8,618 bases of DNA from Planctomycetota bacterium (GTDB lineage Bacteria; Planctomycetota; Planctomycetia; Pirellulales; Lacipirellulaceae). Every line of letters begins with the position of its first letter. The stretch's first letter is position 1. The position numbers were made by a program, and so were the translations under genes. The stretch covers positions 1-8,618 of the forward strand of contig JAJRUA010000362.1 in NCBI GenBank assembly GCA_024278035.1, read 5' to 3'. The notes under the pieces are model-generated. The model ran no database searches. It was given only the letters and a program-made list of their open reading frames with translations, and had not been told where the DNA came from. Below, one piece after another: positions 1-6,484 of the stretch.

Positions 1-781
1 GGTCCGTGACTTCCACCGGATCAATCGCGTCGATCTCAAGCCGCGTTACAAGATGCGCCACCGACGATCGTTCGGCAAGCGAAACGCGAATCATTTGAAC
101 CGTGTCGTTGATAAGGAGTACCTTCACACCACGAAACGGTTCGATGTCATAAGAAAGTATCTCGCCGTTGGTTGCGCCGGCTGCTTGAGCGGTACTTAGG
201 GGATCGCCCCAGTTGTCGAGCAATTCGTGGTAGCTCGAAAGCCCGGGAACAACACCGAGAAACGGCGCTGGCTGCGGACCCTGCGGCGTGGCGTAGGACC
301 GCGCTACATCGCTCGCATCGTTCGAGTGCATTGCAATCCGCTTGGGTCGTCTCTTGGGACGTGCCCCCACTGTCTTGGAGCGATCGGAAGAGGCTTGTTT
401 GTTTATTTCCTCCTCCAACGATTCTTTTGGTGGAGCCATCGGCTCCGGACCGGCTAGTTCTGGCTCGTAATCCGAGAGCTGAGAAATTGGTTCAAGCGTG
501 CTCGAAAGCACATCGCTTGACTCTGCCTTCCGAACAGCGACCAGCACCGATTCTAGCGGCGCCGTTTTAATCGCTTCACTGATCGACCCTTTTCCTAGCG
601 GCCCCTTTCCCAGTGGCTCGTCGTTGGCAACAACGATCACGGCTGGCGTTGGTACACCGACCAATTCAACTGCCATTGCCGGCACGCCAACTAATGTCGC
701 AGCACTAAGCCCAAACGCTGTGCCAAACAAAGTGGTCTTACGCAGTGTCGTCCTACGAAATCGCTGAATAACGTTGTTCAT
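1..781 (-). CDS. Secreted hypothetical protein, 3' end cut by window edge
   Basis: The frame is open for 260 codons from an ATG at 781 to the left edge, where the gene continues. A ribosome binding site GGAAGGGA lies 6 nt upstream of the ATG (788-795). Residues 1-37 look like a Sec signal peptide: a basic start (RFRR, then LRK), a hydrophobic stretch at about 18-34, and an A-M-A cleavage site after residue 37. The mature part opens with a low-complexity linker that contains PLGKGPLGKG (56-65), is acidic and proline-rich at about 98-127, and has a basic patch RPKRRPKR (141-148). A folded segment follows from about 173, with P-G-L-S-S-Y-H-E-L-L-D-N-W-G-D-P (179-194) and then beta-rich sequence. 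The 'G-x-S-x-x-x-E-L-x-x-x-W-G-x-P' pattern recalls the BamE/SmpA-like helix-turn motif, but that likeness is weak. I do not recognise the family. It probably works outside the cytoplasmic membrane. The reading frame is certain; the function is unknown. Confidence 0.85.
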   Translation of the reverse strand, partial: MNNVIQRFRRTTLRKTTLFGTAFGLSAATLVGVPAMAVELVGVPTPAVIVVANDEPLGKGPLGKGSISEAIKTAPLESVLVAVRKAESSDVLSSTLEPISQLSDYEPELAGPEPMAPPKESLEEEINKQASSDRSKTVGARPKRRPKRIAMHSNDASDVARSYATPQGPQPAPFLGVVPGLSSYHELLDNWGDPLSTAQAAGATNGEILSYDIEPFRGVKVLLINDTVQMIRVSLAERSSVAHLVTRLEIDAIDPVEVTD

Positions 782-1093
782 CTTACGTCCCTTCCCTGGA
801 TTGGCCCCTAGCAGCGCCTTGCGACATCCTTGTCGCCTGTTCGGATAGTTGGTTGACTGCTAGCGTTTCACGGAGCGCCTATAGAGCGACTCTTTATTGT
901 GTCCATCGAGTACATCGGCGCGCGATACGTCCGGCGCAAACAAAATCATCCCGGCAGAGCAGAGAATCCGCAGAATCTACGTAGGCTCGCGAAGCGGGCA
1001 GAGCTAGCATAGGTGGTCGATGAACAGGAACAACGTGGTCTGGCAACGAATCCCTAGGCTGAAAGGGGGACCGCAGGGAAATTGCAACTCCGC
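782..1093. other. Intergenic spacer between aldo/keto reductase and secreted protein gene
   Basis: This 312-bp stretch has no convincing gene. It holds the candidate promoter at 878-905, a short perfect hairpin at 821-836 (GCGACA, 4-nt loop, TGTCGC) in the presumed leader, and the ribosome binding site at 788-795. I looked for an intrinsic terminator for the reductase gene just below 1094 and saw no strong stem followed by a T-run. The reductase may therefore end by Rho-dependent termination or read through. Confidence 0.6.
878..905 (-). promoter_or_regulatory. Candidate sigma70-type promoter for the secreted protein gene
   Basis: Read on the minus strand there is TGGACA (900-905) and TATAGG (878-883) separated by 16 nt. 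These match the -35 and -10 consensus at 5/6 and 4/6 positions. It would give a leader of roughly 90 nt before the ATG at 781. No in-frame gene overlaps it. The match is by eye only and moderate. Confidence 0.4.
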
Positions 1094-2089
1094 TTAGCTG
1101 AAAGTTCGCTTCGAGGCGGCAGCTCCGCGGCGAGCGAGAGCCGCGCTGATGCGTTCGGTTTGTTCCTTGGTGAGACAACAGCCGAGCGCACCGGCGGACT
1201 CTTCGATTTGTGCGGGGCGTTTCGCGCCGCAGAGGACGGTGGTGATGCCGGGCTGCGAGAAGGTCCAGTTCACGACAAGCTGGGCGACCGTGGCACCCGT
1301 TAGTTGGGCCGCCGCGCGAAGCTCTTCGACAAAGTCTTGGTTCCGCTGCCACTCTTCGCCTTGGTACATCGGATAGTTCCGCCGGCTGTCTTGTTCGGCC
1401 AGCTCATGGTCGCGCCGCAGGTGGCCTGCCAGAAGGCCCTTCATCAATGCCCAGTAAACGGCGACCGCAACGCCCTGCTCCCTGCACCAGGGGATCGTCT
1501 CTTGCTCAATGCCTCGCTGAAGTAGGTTGTACGGCAACTGGACCGCTGAGAGGGGGCACGCGGACGCGAACTCTTGAATCTGCGGGAGCGAACAGTTCGA
1601 CGCCCCGGCGGCACGGATTTTTCCTTCCGCCAGCAAATCGGCCAAGGCTCCTGCCGACTCGGCCACAGGCACATTCGGATCGGGCGAGTGGAGGTAAAGC
1701 AGTTCGACACGGTCCGTGCCCAAGCGACCCAAGAGCGTTTCGCATTCATGGCGAAGCGTCTCGGGCCGTGCGTCCTGGGCCATCTCCGGCTTGCCGCCAT
1801 CGGTCGCCTCGAAATGGACCCCCACTTTTGAGGCGAGCACGACTTCGTCCCGTCGTTCGGCAAGGGCTTCGGCAAGAATCAGGTCGCTTTCGCCGTTGGG
1901 GCCATAGACGTAGGCCGTGTCGAGATGGTTGATCCCCGCGTCGAGTGCGGCATGAACCGTTGCGACGCCATCGGCATGATTCGCCCCCAGTGTCGTCACA
2001 CCCGCCATCGGCCAACAGCCGAGCGCGACGGGCGCGATCTTCAACCCCGTTTTTGCCAACGGACGACGAGTCGTTCTGTCGTGGTTCAA
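1094..2089 (-). CDS. Aldo/keto reductase
   Basis: NAD(P)H-dependent carbonyl oxidoreductase of the aldo/keto reductase (AKR) superfamily, predicted to be a cytoplasmic TIM barrel. The length (331 aa) is normal. The catalytic tetrad is visible: D57 and Y62 in LDTAYVYGPNGESD, K88 in ASKVG, and H134 in LYLHSPDP. Other family signatures are the N-terminal RPLAKTGLKIAPVALGCW, GKIRAAGASN (156-165), and a C-terminal NWTFSQPGITTVLCGAKRPAQIEE cofactor-binding stretch (only described, not complete). The substrate cannot be told from the sequence. The start is TTG (2087-2089), overlapping the hemH stop as TTGA. An in-frame stop lies just upstream at 2096-2098 and the next ATG is at residue 28, past the first strand, so TTG is the only sensible start. 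Translational coupling with hemH is likely. The stop is TAA at 1094-1096. Confidence 0.93.
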   Translation of the reverse strand: MNHDRTTRRPLAKTGLKIAPVALGCWPMAGVTTLGANHADGVATVHAALDAGINHLDTAYVYGPNGESDLILAEALAERRDEVVLASKVGVHFEATDGGKPEMAQDARPETLRHECETLLGRLGTDRVELLYLHSPDPNVPVAESAGALADLLAEGKIRAAGASNCSLPQIQEFASACPLSAVQLPYNLLQRGIEQETIPWCREQGVAVAVYWALMKGLLAGHLRRDHELAEQDSRRNYPMYQGEEWQRNQDFVEELRAAAQLTGATVAQLVVNWTFSQPGITTVLCGAKRPAQIEESAGALGCCLTKEQTERISAALARRGAAASKRTFS

Positions 2090-3144
2090 TTGTTTTTACT
2101 TTTCTGGAGTGGTCTTTGGGAGGTATAAGTACAACAATCGGCGGGGCAAACATCGTGGCAGGGCCCCATGGTGCCCAGGGCGGGGCGTTCTGCGTTCTTG
2201 CCTTGTTCGGTTTCGATTCGCTCGGCGAGCAGCTCGCGGATCGAGCGAATCCAATCGGGGTGGCTGCCAAGGGTCTTGGCACGGCGGAAGTGGATTCCTA
2301 ACGCTTCGCTAAGCTGCCGAGCTTCGGTATCAAGGTCGTAGAGGACTTCGAGGTGGTCGGAAACGAAACCAACCGGGTGAATTACGAGGTCCGCAAGCTT
2401 TCCCTCCGAATGGCGTTGTCGGATCTGATCGCAAACGTCCGGCTCGAGCCAGGGCTGTTGGGGCGGGCCGCTACGGCTTTGGTAGACCAACTCCCAATTC
2501 GTGTGCCCCACGGCCTCAGCGATTAGTCGGCACGCTTCGCTAAGCTGCCGTTCGTATTGGCAGTTCTCTGCCATCGCAAGCGGGATGCTATGGGCGGTGA
2601 ACAGTACCAGCGTCTTCTCCCGGCGTTCGGGCAAAATCGACTGAAGCTCCTCCCGCAAACGCTCGGCGTTGACACCGATGAAACCAGGGTGGTTGTAGGG
2701 CATCCGCAGCTTGTCGATCCGCAAGTCCCCGGCGCCGGAATTCTTCGCGGCTTCGGAAAGATTCTCTAGGTACTGCCGGCAACCAGAATAGCTGCTAAAC
2801 GAACTCGTAAAATAAGCGATCGCTCGCCGCACGCCATCCGCGGCCATTTGTGCGAGGGTCTCTTCGAGCATGGGTGTCCAATTGCGGTTGCCCCAATAGA
2901 CGGGTAAGCGGGGGCCATGCTCCGCCAACTCGGCCTCTAAAGCGGCTATTAGCTCGCGGCACTGCGCGTTGATCGGACTCACTCCACCAAACTGCTTGTA
3001 GTGCTCAGCCACCTCCAGCATCCGCTCCTGGGGGACGTTCTTACCCCGCAGCACGTTTTCAAGGAACGGCATGACCTCGTCGGGCCCCTCGGGGCTACCA
3101 AACGAGACAACAAGCACGGCATCGTAGGGCTGGGTGTCAGACAT
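2086..3144 (-). CDS. hemH: Ferrochelatase (haem synthesis), probable [2Fe-2S] type
   Basis: Inserts ferrous iron into a porphyrin near the end of haem synthesis. The protein has 352 aa. Visible family marks are LVVSFGSPEGPDEVMPFLEN near the N-terminus, the catalytic histidine H185 in FTAHSIP, and the metal-path acidic site around E266 in SDHLEVLYDLD. The sequence is of the actinobacterial kind: GGVSPINAQ (53-61) and SSYSGCRQY (117-125). Cys122 lies in the SSYSxCRQY context, where the mycobacterial enzyme has a [2Fe-2S] ligand, and the C-terminus adds C329, C333, C337 and C338, so a cluster is likely. I cannot tell whether the substrate is protoporphyrin or coproporphyrin. The ATG at 3142-3144 follows GAAGGG with almost no spacing, so the ribosome binding site is suboptimal. 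It is the first gene of a two-gene unit with the overlapping aldo/keto reductase. Identity is firm. Confidence 0.96.
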   Translation of the reverse strand: MSDTQPYDAVLVVSFGSPEGPDEVMPFLENVLRGKNVPQERMLEVAEHYKQFGGVSPINAQCRELIAALEAELAEHGPRLPVYWGNRNWTPMLEETLAQMAADGVRRAIAYFTSSFSSYSGCRQYLENLSEAAKNSGAGDLRIDKLRMPYNHPGFIGVNAERLREELQSILPERREKTLVLFTAHSIPLAMAENCQYERQLSEACRLIAEAVGHTNWELVYQSRSGPPQQPWLEPDVCDQIRQRHSEGKLADLVIHPVGFVSDHLEVLYDLDTEARQLSEALGIHFRRAKTLGSHPDWIRSIRELLAERIETEQGKNAERPALGTMGPCHDVCPADCCTYTSQRPLQKSKNN

Positions 3145-3171
3145 CCCTTCAGTTTGCGCTTAGCAGCAATA

Positions 3172-3208
3172 GCCGCCAAGATGCCAAGATGCCCGGGACG
3201 CGAAGAAA
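3172..3208. repeat. Short degenerate intergenic repeat (GCCAAGAT units)
   Basis: Two perfect adjacent copies of GCCAAGAT occur at 3175-3182 and 3183-3190, followed by a decaying third unit (GCCCGGG) and ACGCGAAGAA. The stretch lies in the non-coding gap upstream of hemH. From memory it resembles the 'CGCCAAGACGCCAAGACGCGAAG' type of dispersed intergenic repeat seen in many bacterial genomes; I cannot confirm this from one window. Confidence 0.4.
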
Positions 3209-3240
3209 CTCAGCACGGCCTGAAGAGAAACTTTCGCCCC

Positions 3241-3282
3241 CTAAAAACAAAAGCGACCGGCGAGATTGCTCTCGCCGGTCGC
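3241..3282 (-). terminator. Intrinsic terminator of fba
   Basis: A perfect 13-bp stem, GCGACCGGCGAGA (3253-3265) with TCTCGCCGGTCGC (3270-3282), closes a TTGC loop. On the minus strand the stem is followed by TTTTGTTTTT (complement of 3242-3252). It starts 45 nt past the fba stop, so it ends the fba transcript and separates it from hemH. A smaller 7-bp hairpin (3314-3330, TGAGCCA / TGGCTCA) sits right on the fba stop codon. Confidence 0.93.
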
Positions 3283-3327
3283 CAGTGGTAGTTGGTGGCC
3301 GAATAAGCCTGCTTGAGCCAGGATGGC

Positions 3328-4365
3328 TCAGCTATAGTAGCTGACGAAATCGCCGATCGACTTGCACTGAATCTTGCCGGCGTTGCCTGCTTGGCCGAAG
3401 GCGGTCATTCGGGCGACACAAACCTTCTTCATTGCCTCTCGGGCGGGCGTGAGATAGGCACGCGGGTCGAACTTTTCTGGCGACTCGGCAAGCACCTTGC
3501 GGATCGCACCCGTGATCGCCATCCGGTTGTCGGTATCAACGTTTACCTTTCGTACGCCGAACTTGATTCCCTTCTGGATTTCTTCGACAGGCACACCGTA
3601 CGTCTGCTTCATCTCACCCCCATATTGGTTGATGATGTCTTGCAGCTCTTGCGGAACGCTACTCGAGCCGTGCATCACAAGGTGGCAATTCGGCAGCCGT
3701 TTGTGAATTTCTTCGATGCGAGAGATCGAAAGCACATCGCCGGTCGGCTTCTTGGTGAACTTATAAGCACCGTGACTGGTACCGATGGCAACGGCCAAGG
3801 CATCGACGCCCGTCTCGGTAACGAATTGCTCTGCCTCGTCTGGGTCGGTGAGTAGCTGGTCGTGTGTGAGAGTCTCGGTCGCACCGTGCCCATCTTCTTG
3901 TTCGCCGCCACCCGTCTCTAGGGAGCCAAGACAACCGAGTTCGCCTTCGACAGAGACGCCCTTTTTATGGGCCGCCTGGACGACTCGCTTAGTCACCCCG
4001 GCGTTGTACGCGTAATCCGCTGCCGAGCAGCCATCTTCCATGAGCGAGCCATCCATCATGACGCTCGTAAAGCCGTTCTCGATCGCGCTCTCACAAGTCT
4101 CAGCGCTGTTGCCATGGTCCAGGTGCATGACGATCGGGATCTTGGGGTAGAGCTCCGCAGCGGCCAACATGAGATGACGCAAGTAGGCATCTTGTGAGTA
4201 CTTCCGGGCACCACGCGACGCCTGAATGATGACGGGCGACTCGGTCTCTTCTGCCGCCTCCATGATCGCCTGGATTTGCTCCATGTTGTTGACATTGAAC
4301 GCAGCAAGTCCGTATTCGTTCTCAGCAGCGTGATCCAACAACAAACGCATTGGGACTAAAGGCAT
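3328..4365 (-). CDS. fba: Class II fructose-1,6-bisphosphate aldolase (CbbA-like subtype)
   Basis: Reversible cleavage of fructose 1,6-bisphosphate to dihydroxyacetone phosphate and glyceraldehyde 3-phosphate in glycolysis and gluconeogenesis; zinc-dependent and cytoplasmic. The protein has 345 aa, the usual length for the Calvin-cycle-type subgroup, whose wording it follows closely ([47 protein letters not shown]). Catalytic Asp83 and zinc ligand His84 are in MHLDHG. Further expected metal-site residues are E140 and E142 in SVEGELG, H198 in GTSHGAYKF and H232 in [19 protein letters not shown] (272-281) is the phosphate-binding loop. The ATG at 4363-4365 has a strong AGAGGAG site 7 nt upstream. 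No RuBisCO or phosphoribulokinase lies beside it, so the subtype name does not imply carbon fixation. It is a single-gene unit with a terminator at 3241-3282 and a structured leader upstream. Confidence 0.97.
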   Translation of the reverse strand: MPLVPMRLLLDHAAENEYGLAAFNVNNMEQIQAIMEAAEETESPVIIQASRGARKYSQDAYLRHLMLAAAELYPKIPIVMHLDHGNSAETCESAIENGFTSVMMDGSLMEDGCSAADYAYNAGVTKRVVQAAHKKGVSVEGELGCLGSLETGGGEQEDGHGATETLTHDQLLTDPDEAEQFVTETGVDALAVAIGTSHGAYKFTKKPTGDVLSISRIEEIHKRLPNCHLVMHGSSSVPQELQDIINQYGGEMKQTYGVPVEEIQKGIKFGVRKVNVDTDNRMAITGAIRKVLAESPEKFDPRAYLTPAREAMKKVCVARMTAFGQAGNAGKIQCKSIGDFVSYYS

Positions 4366-4679
4366 GGTAAGACTCCTCTTTTTTTATCAGGTGGGGATTG
4401 ATTTGGTGGGAAGTGTTTTATTGATGTTTGCGCTAGCAATTTTACTCTTAGCGTTCCCATCGGTCGGCTAAAACCGGCTTCCGATGGTCGGCCTGTCGCT
4501 TGGCTCGCGCAAGACTCAAAATAGCAGGGGATTCTCAGGGCGATCTTCCTAGAGATCGCGAAAAGCTCCCCTGTAGCCCCACAAGAATACCGCAGTTCGG
4601 GGCCCTTATCGAGTGCCCAAACCTGCTGTTTCCTGCGACCTATTGTCCCTATCGTCTATCGAAAGAGCCCAGGGGGCCG
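4366..4679 (-). other. fba leader / intergenic spacer with two stem-loops
   Basis: This 314-bp stretch has no supportable gene. It holds two clear inverted repeats. At 4457-4487, CCATCGG pairs with CCGATGG around an inner stem (GTCGG with CCGGC, one wobble). At 4525-4573, CAGGGGA pairs with TCCCCTG, enclosing a second perfect 7-bp stem GCGATCT / AGATCGC (4540-4546 with 4553-4559). Neither is followed by a T-run on the minus strand, so they are not standard intrinsic terminators of the lipoprotein gene. A possible -10 hexamer TAAAAT (4439-4444, 5/6) lies about 75 nt before the fba ATG with only a poor -35. The hairpins could be a Rho-type end of the upstream transcript or control elements of fba. 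Confidence 0.5.
4373..4379 (-). promoter_or_regulatory. Strong ribosome binding site of fba
   Basis: AGAGGAG on the minus strand, 7 nt before the fba ATG. It is the best Shine-Dalgarno sequence in the window; other starts here (rplQ, hemH, the lipoprotein) have weak or badly spaced ones. This fits a highly expressed gene. Confidence 0.8.
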
Positions 4680-5615
4680 TCATTTTCCGTGCAAATCGTC
4701 TGCCAAGGCGAACGCGGGGCTCGGAGGGGCTTGGGTCAACCGCACCAAAATTGCCTTTCGTGATCCGGCAGCATCCTCATCCCACGAATGGAGATACTGC
4801 CCCAAGCGGCTTGAGGCGTTGGGGCGACTGGTCACCAGCAACATTTCTCCCACCACCAACGGGGCGGCGATCCGCAATTCGCTAAAGATTCGCTTGTCGC
4901 GGAGCGGTTTTTGACGGGCGATCATCCCCGTGTCGTCCTGTGCCCATTTCCAACGTGGCTTGCCGTATTGAAACTCTGGCATCATCACGATCGTAAATCC
5001 CCCATCGGGACTCCGTTCAACTTGCAAACTGTAGAACGCCTGCACCTTTCGGAAGGTCTCGCCCGAACGCCCATCCATCGCCAGCAGCGGTGCCTCAGCG
5101 ATTTCCTCCGACGTTTTGATCTCCAGCGGTTGGCCTGGCCTCAATTGGACCGTCTTTCGGGTAACACCTGTCGGCGACGAAAGGGACGCAATGGCATTGT
5201 CTTCTGATTCGGCACCGGTCGGTTCACCGCGCGACCGAGCACCATGGGGATCAAGCAGCCGCACAATCGCCATCGGAGGCGCCCCCCCCACCACACCCGC
5301 ACGCAGACCGCTTCGTCCTAATCGATCACGCAGCCCTTCGTCTAAACGATCTTCCTGTACGAAACGCCATAAGGCATCGTCCGATTCTCCCGTACTTGCA
5401 GGCTCCATTCCCGTAGACCCCGTTTCCGCAGGTAGAGTTGCCCAGTAGATGTCGAGCGTCACCGCATCGGACGATGCTTGAGCCGCATGAAGAATCGACG
5501 CGGTAGTCACCGTCTCGGGCGTTCGTAACGTCCCGCATCCCGCTAAAGCAATCCCGGCACATACGGTGACTATGCGGGTGATGACCAAGCGGGCGATCTT
5601 GCTAGCAGTGGCCAT
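4680..5615 (-). CDS. Lipoprotein of unknown function
   Basis: A 311-aa protein with a lipoprotein signal peptide: basic and hydrophobic residues 1-23 (KIAR, then VITRIVTVCAGIA), followed by the lipobox L24-A25-G26-C27. The mature protein should therefore be anchored to a membrane by Cys27. A first segment (about 51-122) carries DIYWATLP, DDALWRFVQEDRLDEGLRDRLGRSGL and a GGAPP turn. A variable, charged linker covers about 124-150. The C-terminal part (about 153-295) looks beta-rich, with FYSLQVERSPDGGFTIVMMPEFQYG, RWKW, VVGEMLLV and AILVRLTQ. I do not recognise a named family; the arrangement recalls conserved planctomycete hypothetical proteins. The ATG at 5613-5615 was chosen because it places a well-formed signal peptide at the very start. 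A TTG 18 codons upstream (5669) would add a second hydrophobic run and is less likely. No strong ribosome binding site is seen. Confidence 0.85.
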   Translation of the reverse strand: MATASKIARLVITRIVTVCAGIALAGCGTLRTPETVTTASILHAAQASSDAVTLDIYWATLPAETGSTGMEPASTGESDDALWRFVQEDRLDEGLRDRLGRSGLRAGVVGGAPPMAIVRLLDPHGARSRGEPTGAESEDNAIASLSSPTGVTRKTVQLRPGQPLEIKTSEEIAEAPLLAMDGRSGETFRKVQAFYSLQVERSPDGGFTIVMMPEFQYGKPRWKWAQDDTGMIARQKPLRDKRIFSELRIAAPLVVGEMLLVTSRPNASSRLGQYLHSWDEDAAGSRKAILVRLTQAPPSPAFALADDLHGK

Positions 5616-5702
5616 AGCAAATAGGATTAGAAAATGAGGACGTACCGAGGGCGGAGGGAACGGTAACAATCCTCGGCAATGCTGGCAAGATCGAGTCCTA
5701 TT

Positions 5703-5735
5703 TTTGCCCCCATAGCAGCTTGGAATGGGGGCAAA
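5703..5735 (-). terminator. Strong stem-loop, possible terminator without U-tract
   Basis: A perfect 11-bp stem, TTTGCCCCCAT (5703-5713) with ATGGGGGCAAA (5725-5735), closes an 11-nt loop 35 bp past the stop of the HExxH gene. On the minus strand the stem is followed by AATAGG and not by a U-run, and the only T-run (complement of 5752-5756) comes before the stem. It may be a transcript-stabilising or Rho-assisted end. The stem is certain; its role is not. Confidence 0.45.
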
Positions 5736-5769
5736 CGCCTAGCAGGGTCGCAAAAAGAGGAGCGGGGGC

Positions 5770-6345
5770 TTATGCCACTTTGATTAGCTTGGCAACAGGA
5801 TAGCGGTCACCTACCACCCGGCCATGCGACGCAACCAACTCAGCGAAGGACTGATCGAGAAAATCGATCAAACCGGCTGGCGGGTTGCTAGCAAGCCATT
5901 CCCTGGCAAGCGCTGCCGCGTGGGTGTTGTACTCCTCTTGCGAATGACCGTGGGCGAAGCAACGGCCCTCGTGCCGACGGATGTCGCCATCCATCTCGGG
6001 GCTGATGTGCCACAGTTCGTGGGTAACGGTCGTCAATTTTTCCTCAAGGGCGTGGTCAAAAAACCGCGGGCAATAAAAATTCAACACATACAGCGACTCG
6101 TTCCCTTGGCGATTGACCACCTGTGAACAAGCGTACCGGCGGCCACGCACCGTGCCCGTTGTCGCCCCTCCCTCAACCCGCAACGGCGTGAGCGAAGCCT
6201 GCAATCCATGCGGCACCGCCCGGCGAGTCTGGCGATAACCGACCGCCACACGCGACATATCAATATGCGACAGCGCCTGCAATCGGCTCGTCATATCGAC
6301 ACAAACCGAGCGCATCGCGGCAGTAAAGTCGAACCCTTTTGGCAT
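5770..6345 (-). CDS. Putative zinc metallopeptidase-like protein (HExxH)
   Basis: A 191-aa protein with no signal peptide or membrane segment, so probably cytoplasmic. The notable mark is HELWH (109-113) inside a helix-like TTVTHELWHIS, which is the zinc-binding and catalytic HExxH of zincins (H109, E110, H113). Candidate third ligands are H125 (exactly 11 residues after H113, in DIRRHEGRCF) and H132 (FAHGHS). Upstream lies an amphipathic N-terminal helix and a beta region with RGRRYACSQVVN and SLYVLNFYCPRFF, plausibly the strand next to the active site. I cannot place it in a named peptidase family; SprT-like and phage metallopeptidase-like groups are possibilities. The ATG at 6343-6345 has AGGAAA about 9-10 nt upstream. 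It stands alone between the rplQ terminator and a lipoprotein gene. Substrate and activity are unknown. Confidence 0.85.
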   Translation of the reverse strand: MPKGFDFTAAMRSVCVDMTSRLQALSHIDMSRVAVGYRQTRRAVPHGLQASLTPLRVEGGATTGTVRGRRYACSQVVNRQGNESLYVLNFYCPRFFDHALEEKLTTVTHELWHISPEMDGDIRRHEGRCFAHGHSQEEYNTHAAALAREWLASNPPAGLIDFLDQSFAELVASHGRVVGDRYPVAKLIKVA

Positions 6346-6380
6346 GGCATTTGGTTTCCTGCGATTAGCTTTGCTCGAAA

Positions 6381-6469
6381 GAATTAAACGCGGATCAGGG
6401 GTATCTACGCGAATAAAAAAAATTTACCCGAGGCCATCCCTTCAATCCGCGTTCATCTGCGTCTAATTC
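6381..6469. repeat. Degenerate intergenic repeat with inverted arms (AACGCGGAT / ATCTGCGT units)
   Basis: The left arm GAATTAAACGCGGAT (6381-6395) is the reverse complement of the right arm ATCCGCGTT...TAATTC (6445-6469), except that the right arm carries a 10-nt insertion CATCTGCGTC (6454-6463) that is itself a variant of the same unit. A further diverged unit, ATCTACGCGAATA, lies at about 6403-6415. The whole lies between the rplQ terminator and the HExxH gene. It looks like the worn remains of a dispersed short-repeat element, and part of it must form the leader of the HExxH gene. Confidence 0.55.
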
Positions 6470-6484
6470 TTAATTTTTATTGCG

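Noticed and set aside
894..1352. Minus-strand open frame of 152 codons, and a 38-codon ATG frame within its left part
   Set aside because: Most of it lies inside the aldo/keto reductase gene in another frame, its residues are Arg-rich and out-of-frame in character, and the ATG near 1010 has no ribosome binding site.
1447..1932. Plus-strand open frame of 161 codons
   Set aside because: It is fully antisense to the aldo/keto reductase and has the Arg/Pro-rich make-up of a shadow frame, with no recognisable domain.
3313..3855. Plus-strand open frame of 180 codons with a protein-like composition
   Set aside because: It is antisense to the fba catalytic core, whose identity is certain; its apparent quality comes from codon use of the real gene.
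3328..4365. Calvin-cycle operon marker (cbbA)
   Set aside because: The protein belongs to that sequence subgroup, but no RuBisCO, phosphoribulokinase or cbbR is in the window, so only a general aldolase role is supported.
4500..4763. Plus-strand open frames in the fba-lipoprotein gap
   Set aside because: They run across the hairpins and into the lipoprotein gene, and show no ribosome binding site or domain.
5616..5669. N-terminal extension of the lipoprotein from a TTG at 5669
   Set aside because: It adds a second hydrophobic stretch before a complete lipoprotein signal peptide; the ATG at 5615 is the simpler start.
6381..6469. CRISPR array or insertion-sequence ends
   Set aside because: There are only a few degenerate units, no regular spacers, no transposase and no target-site duplication that I can see.
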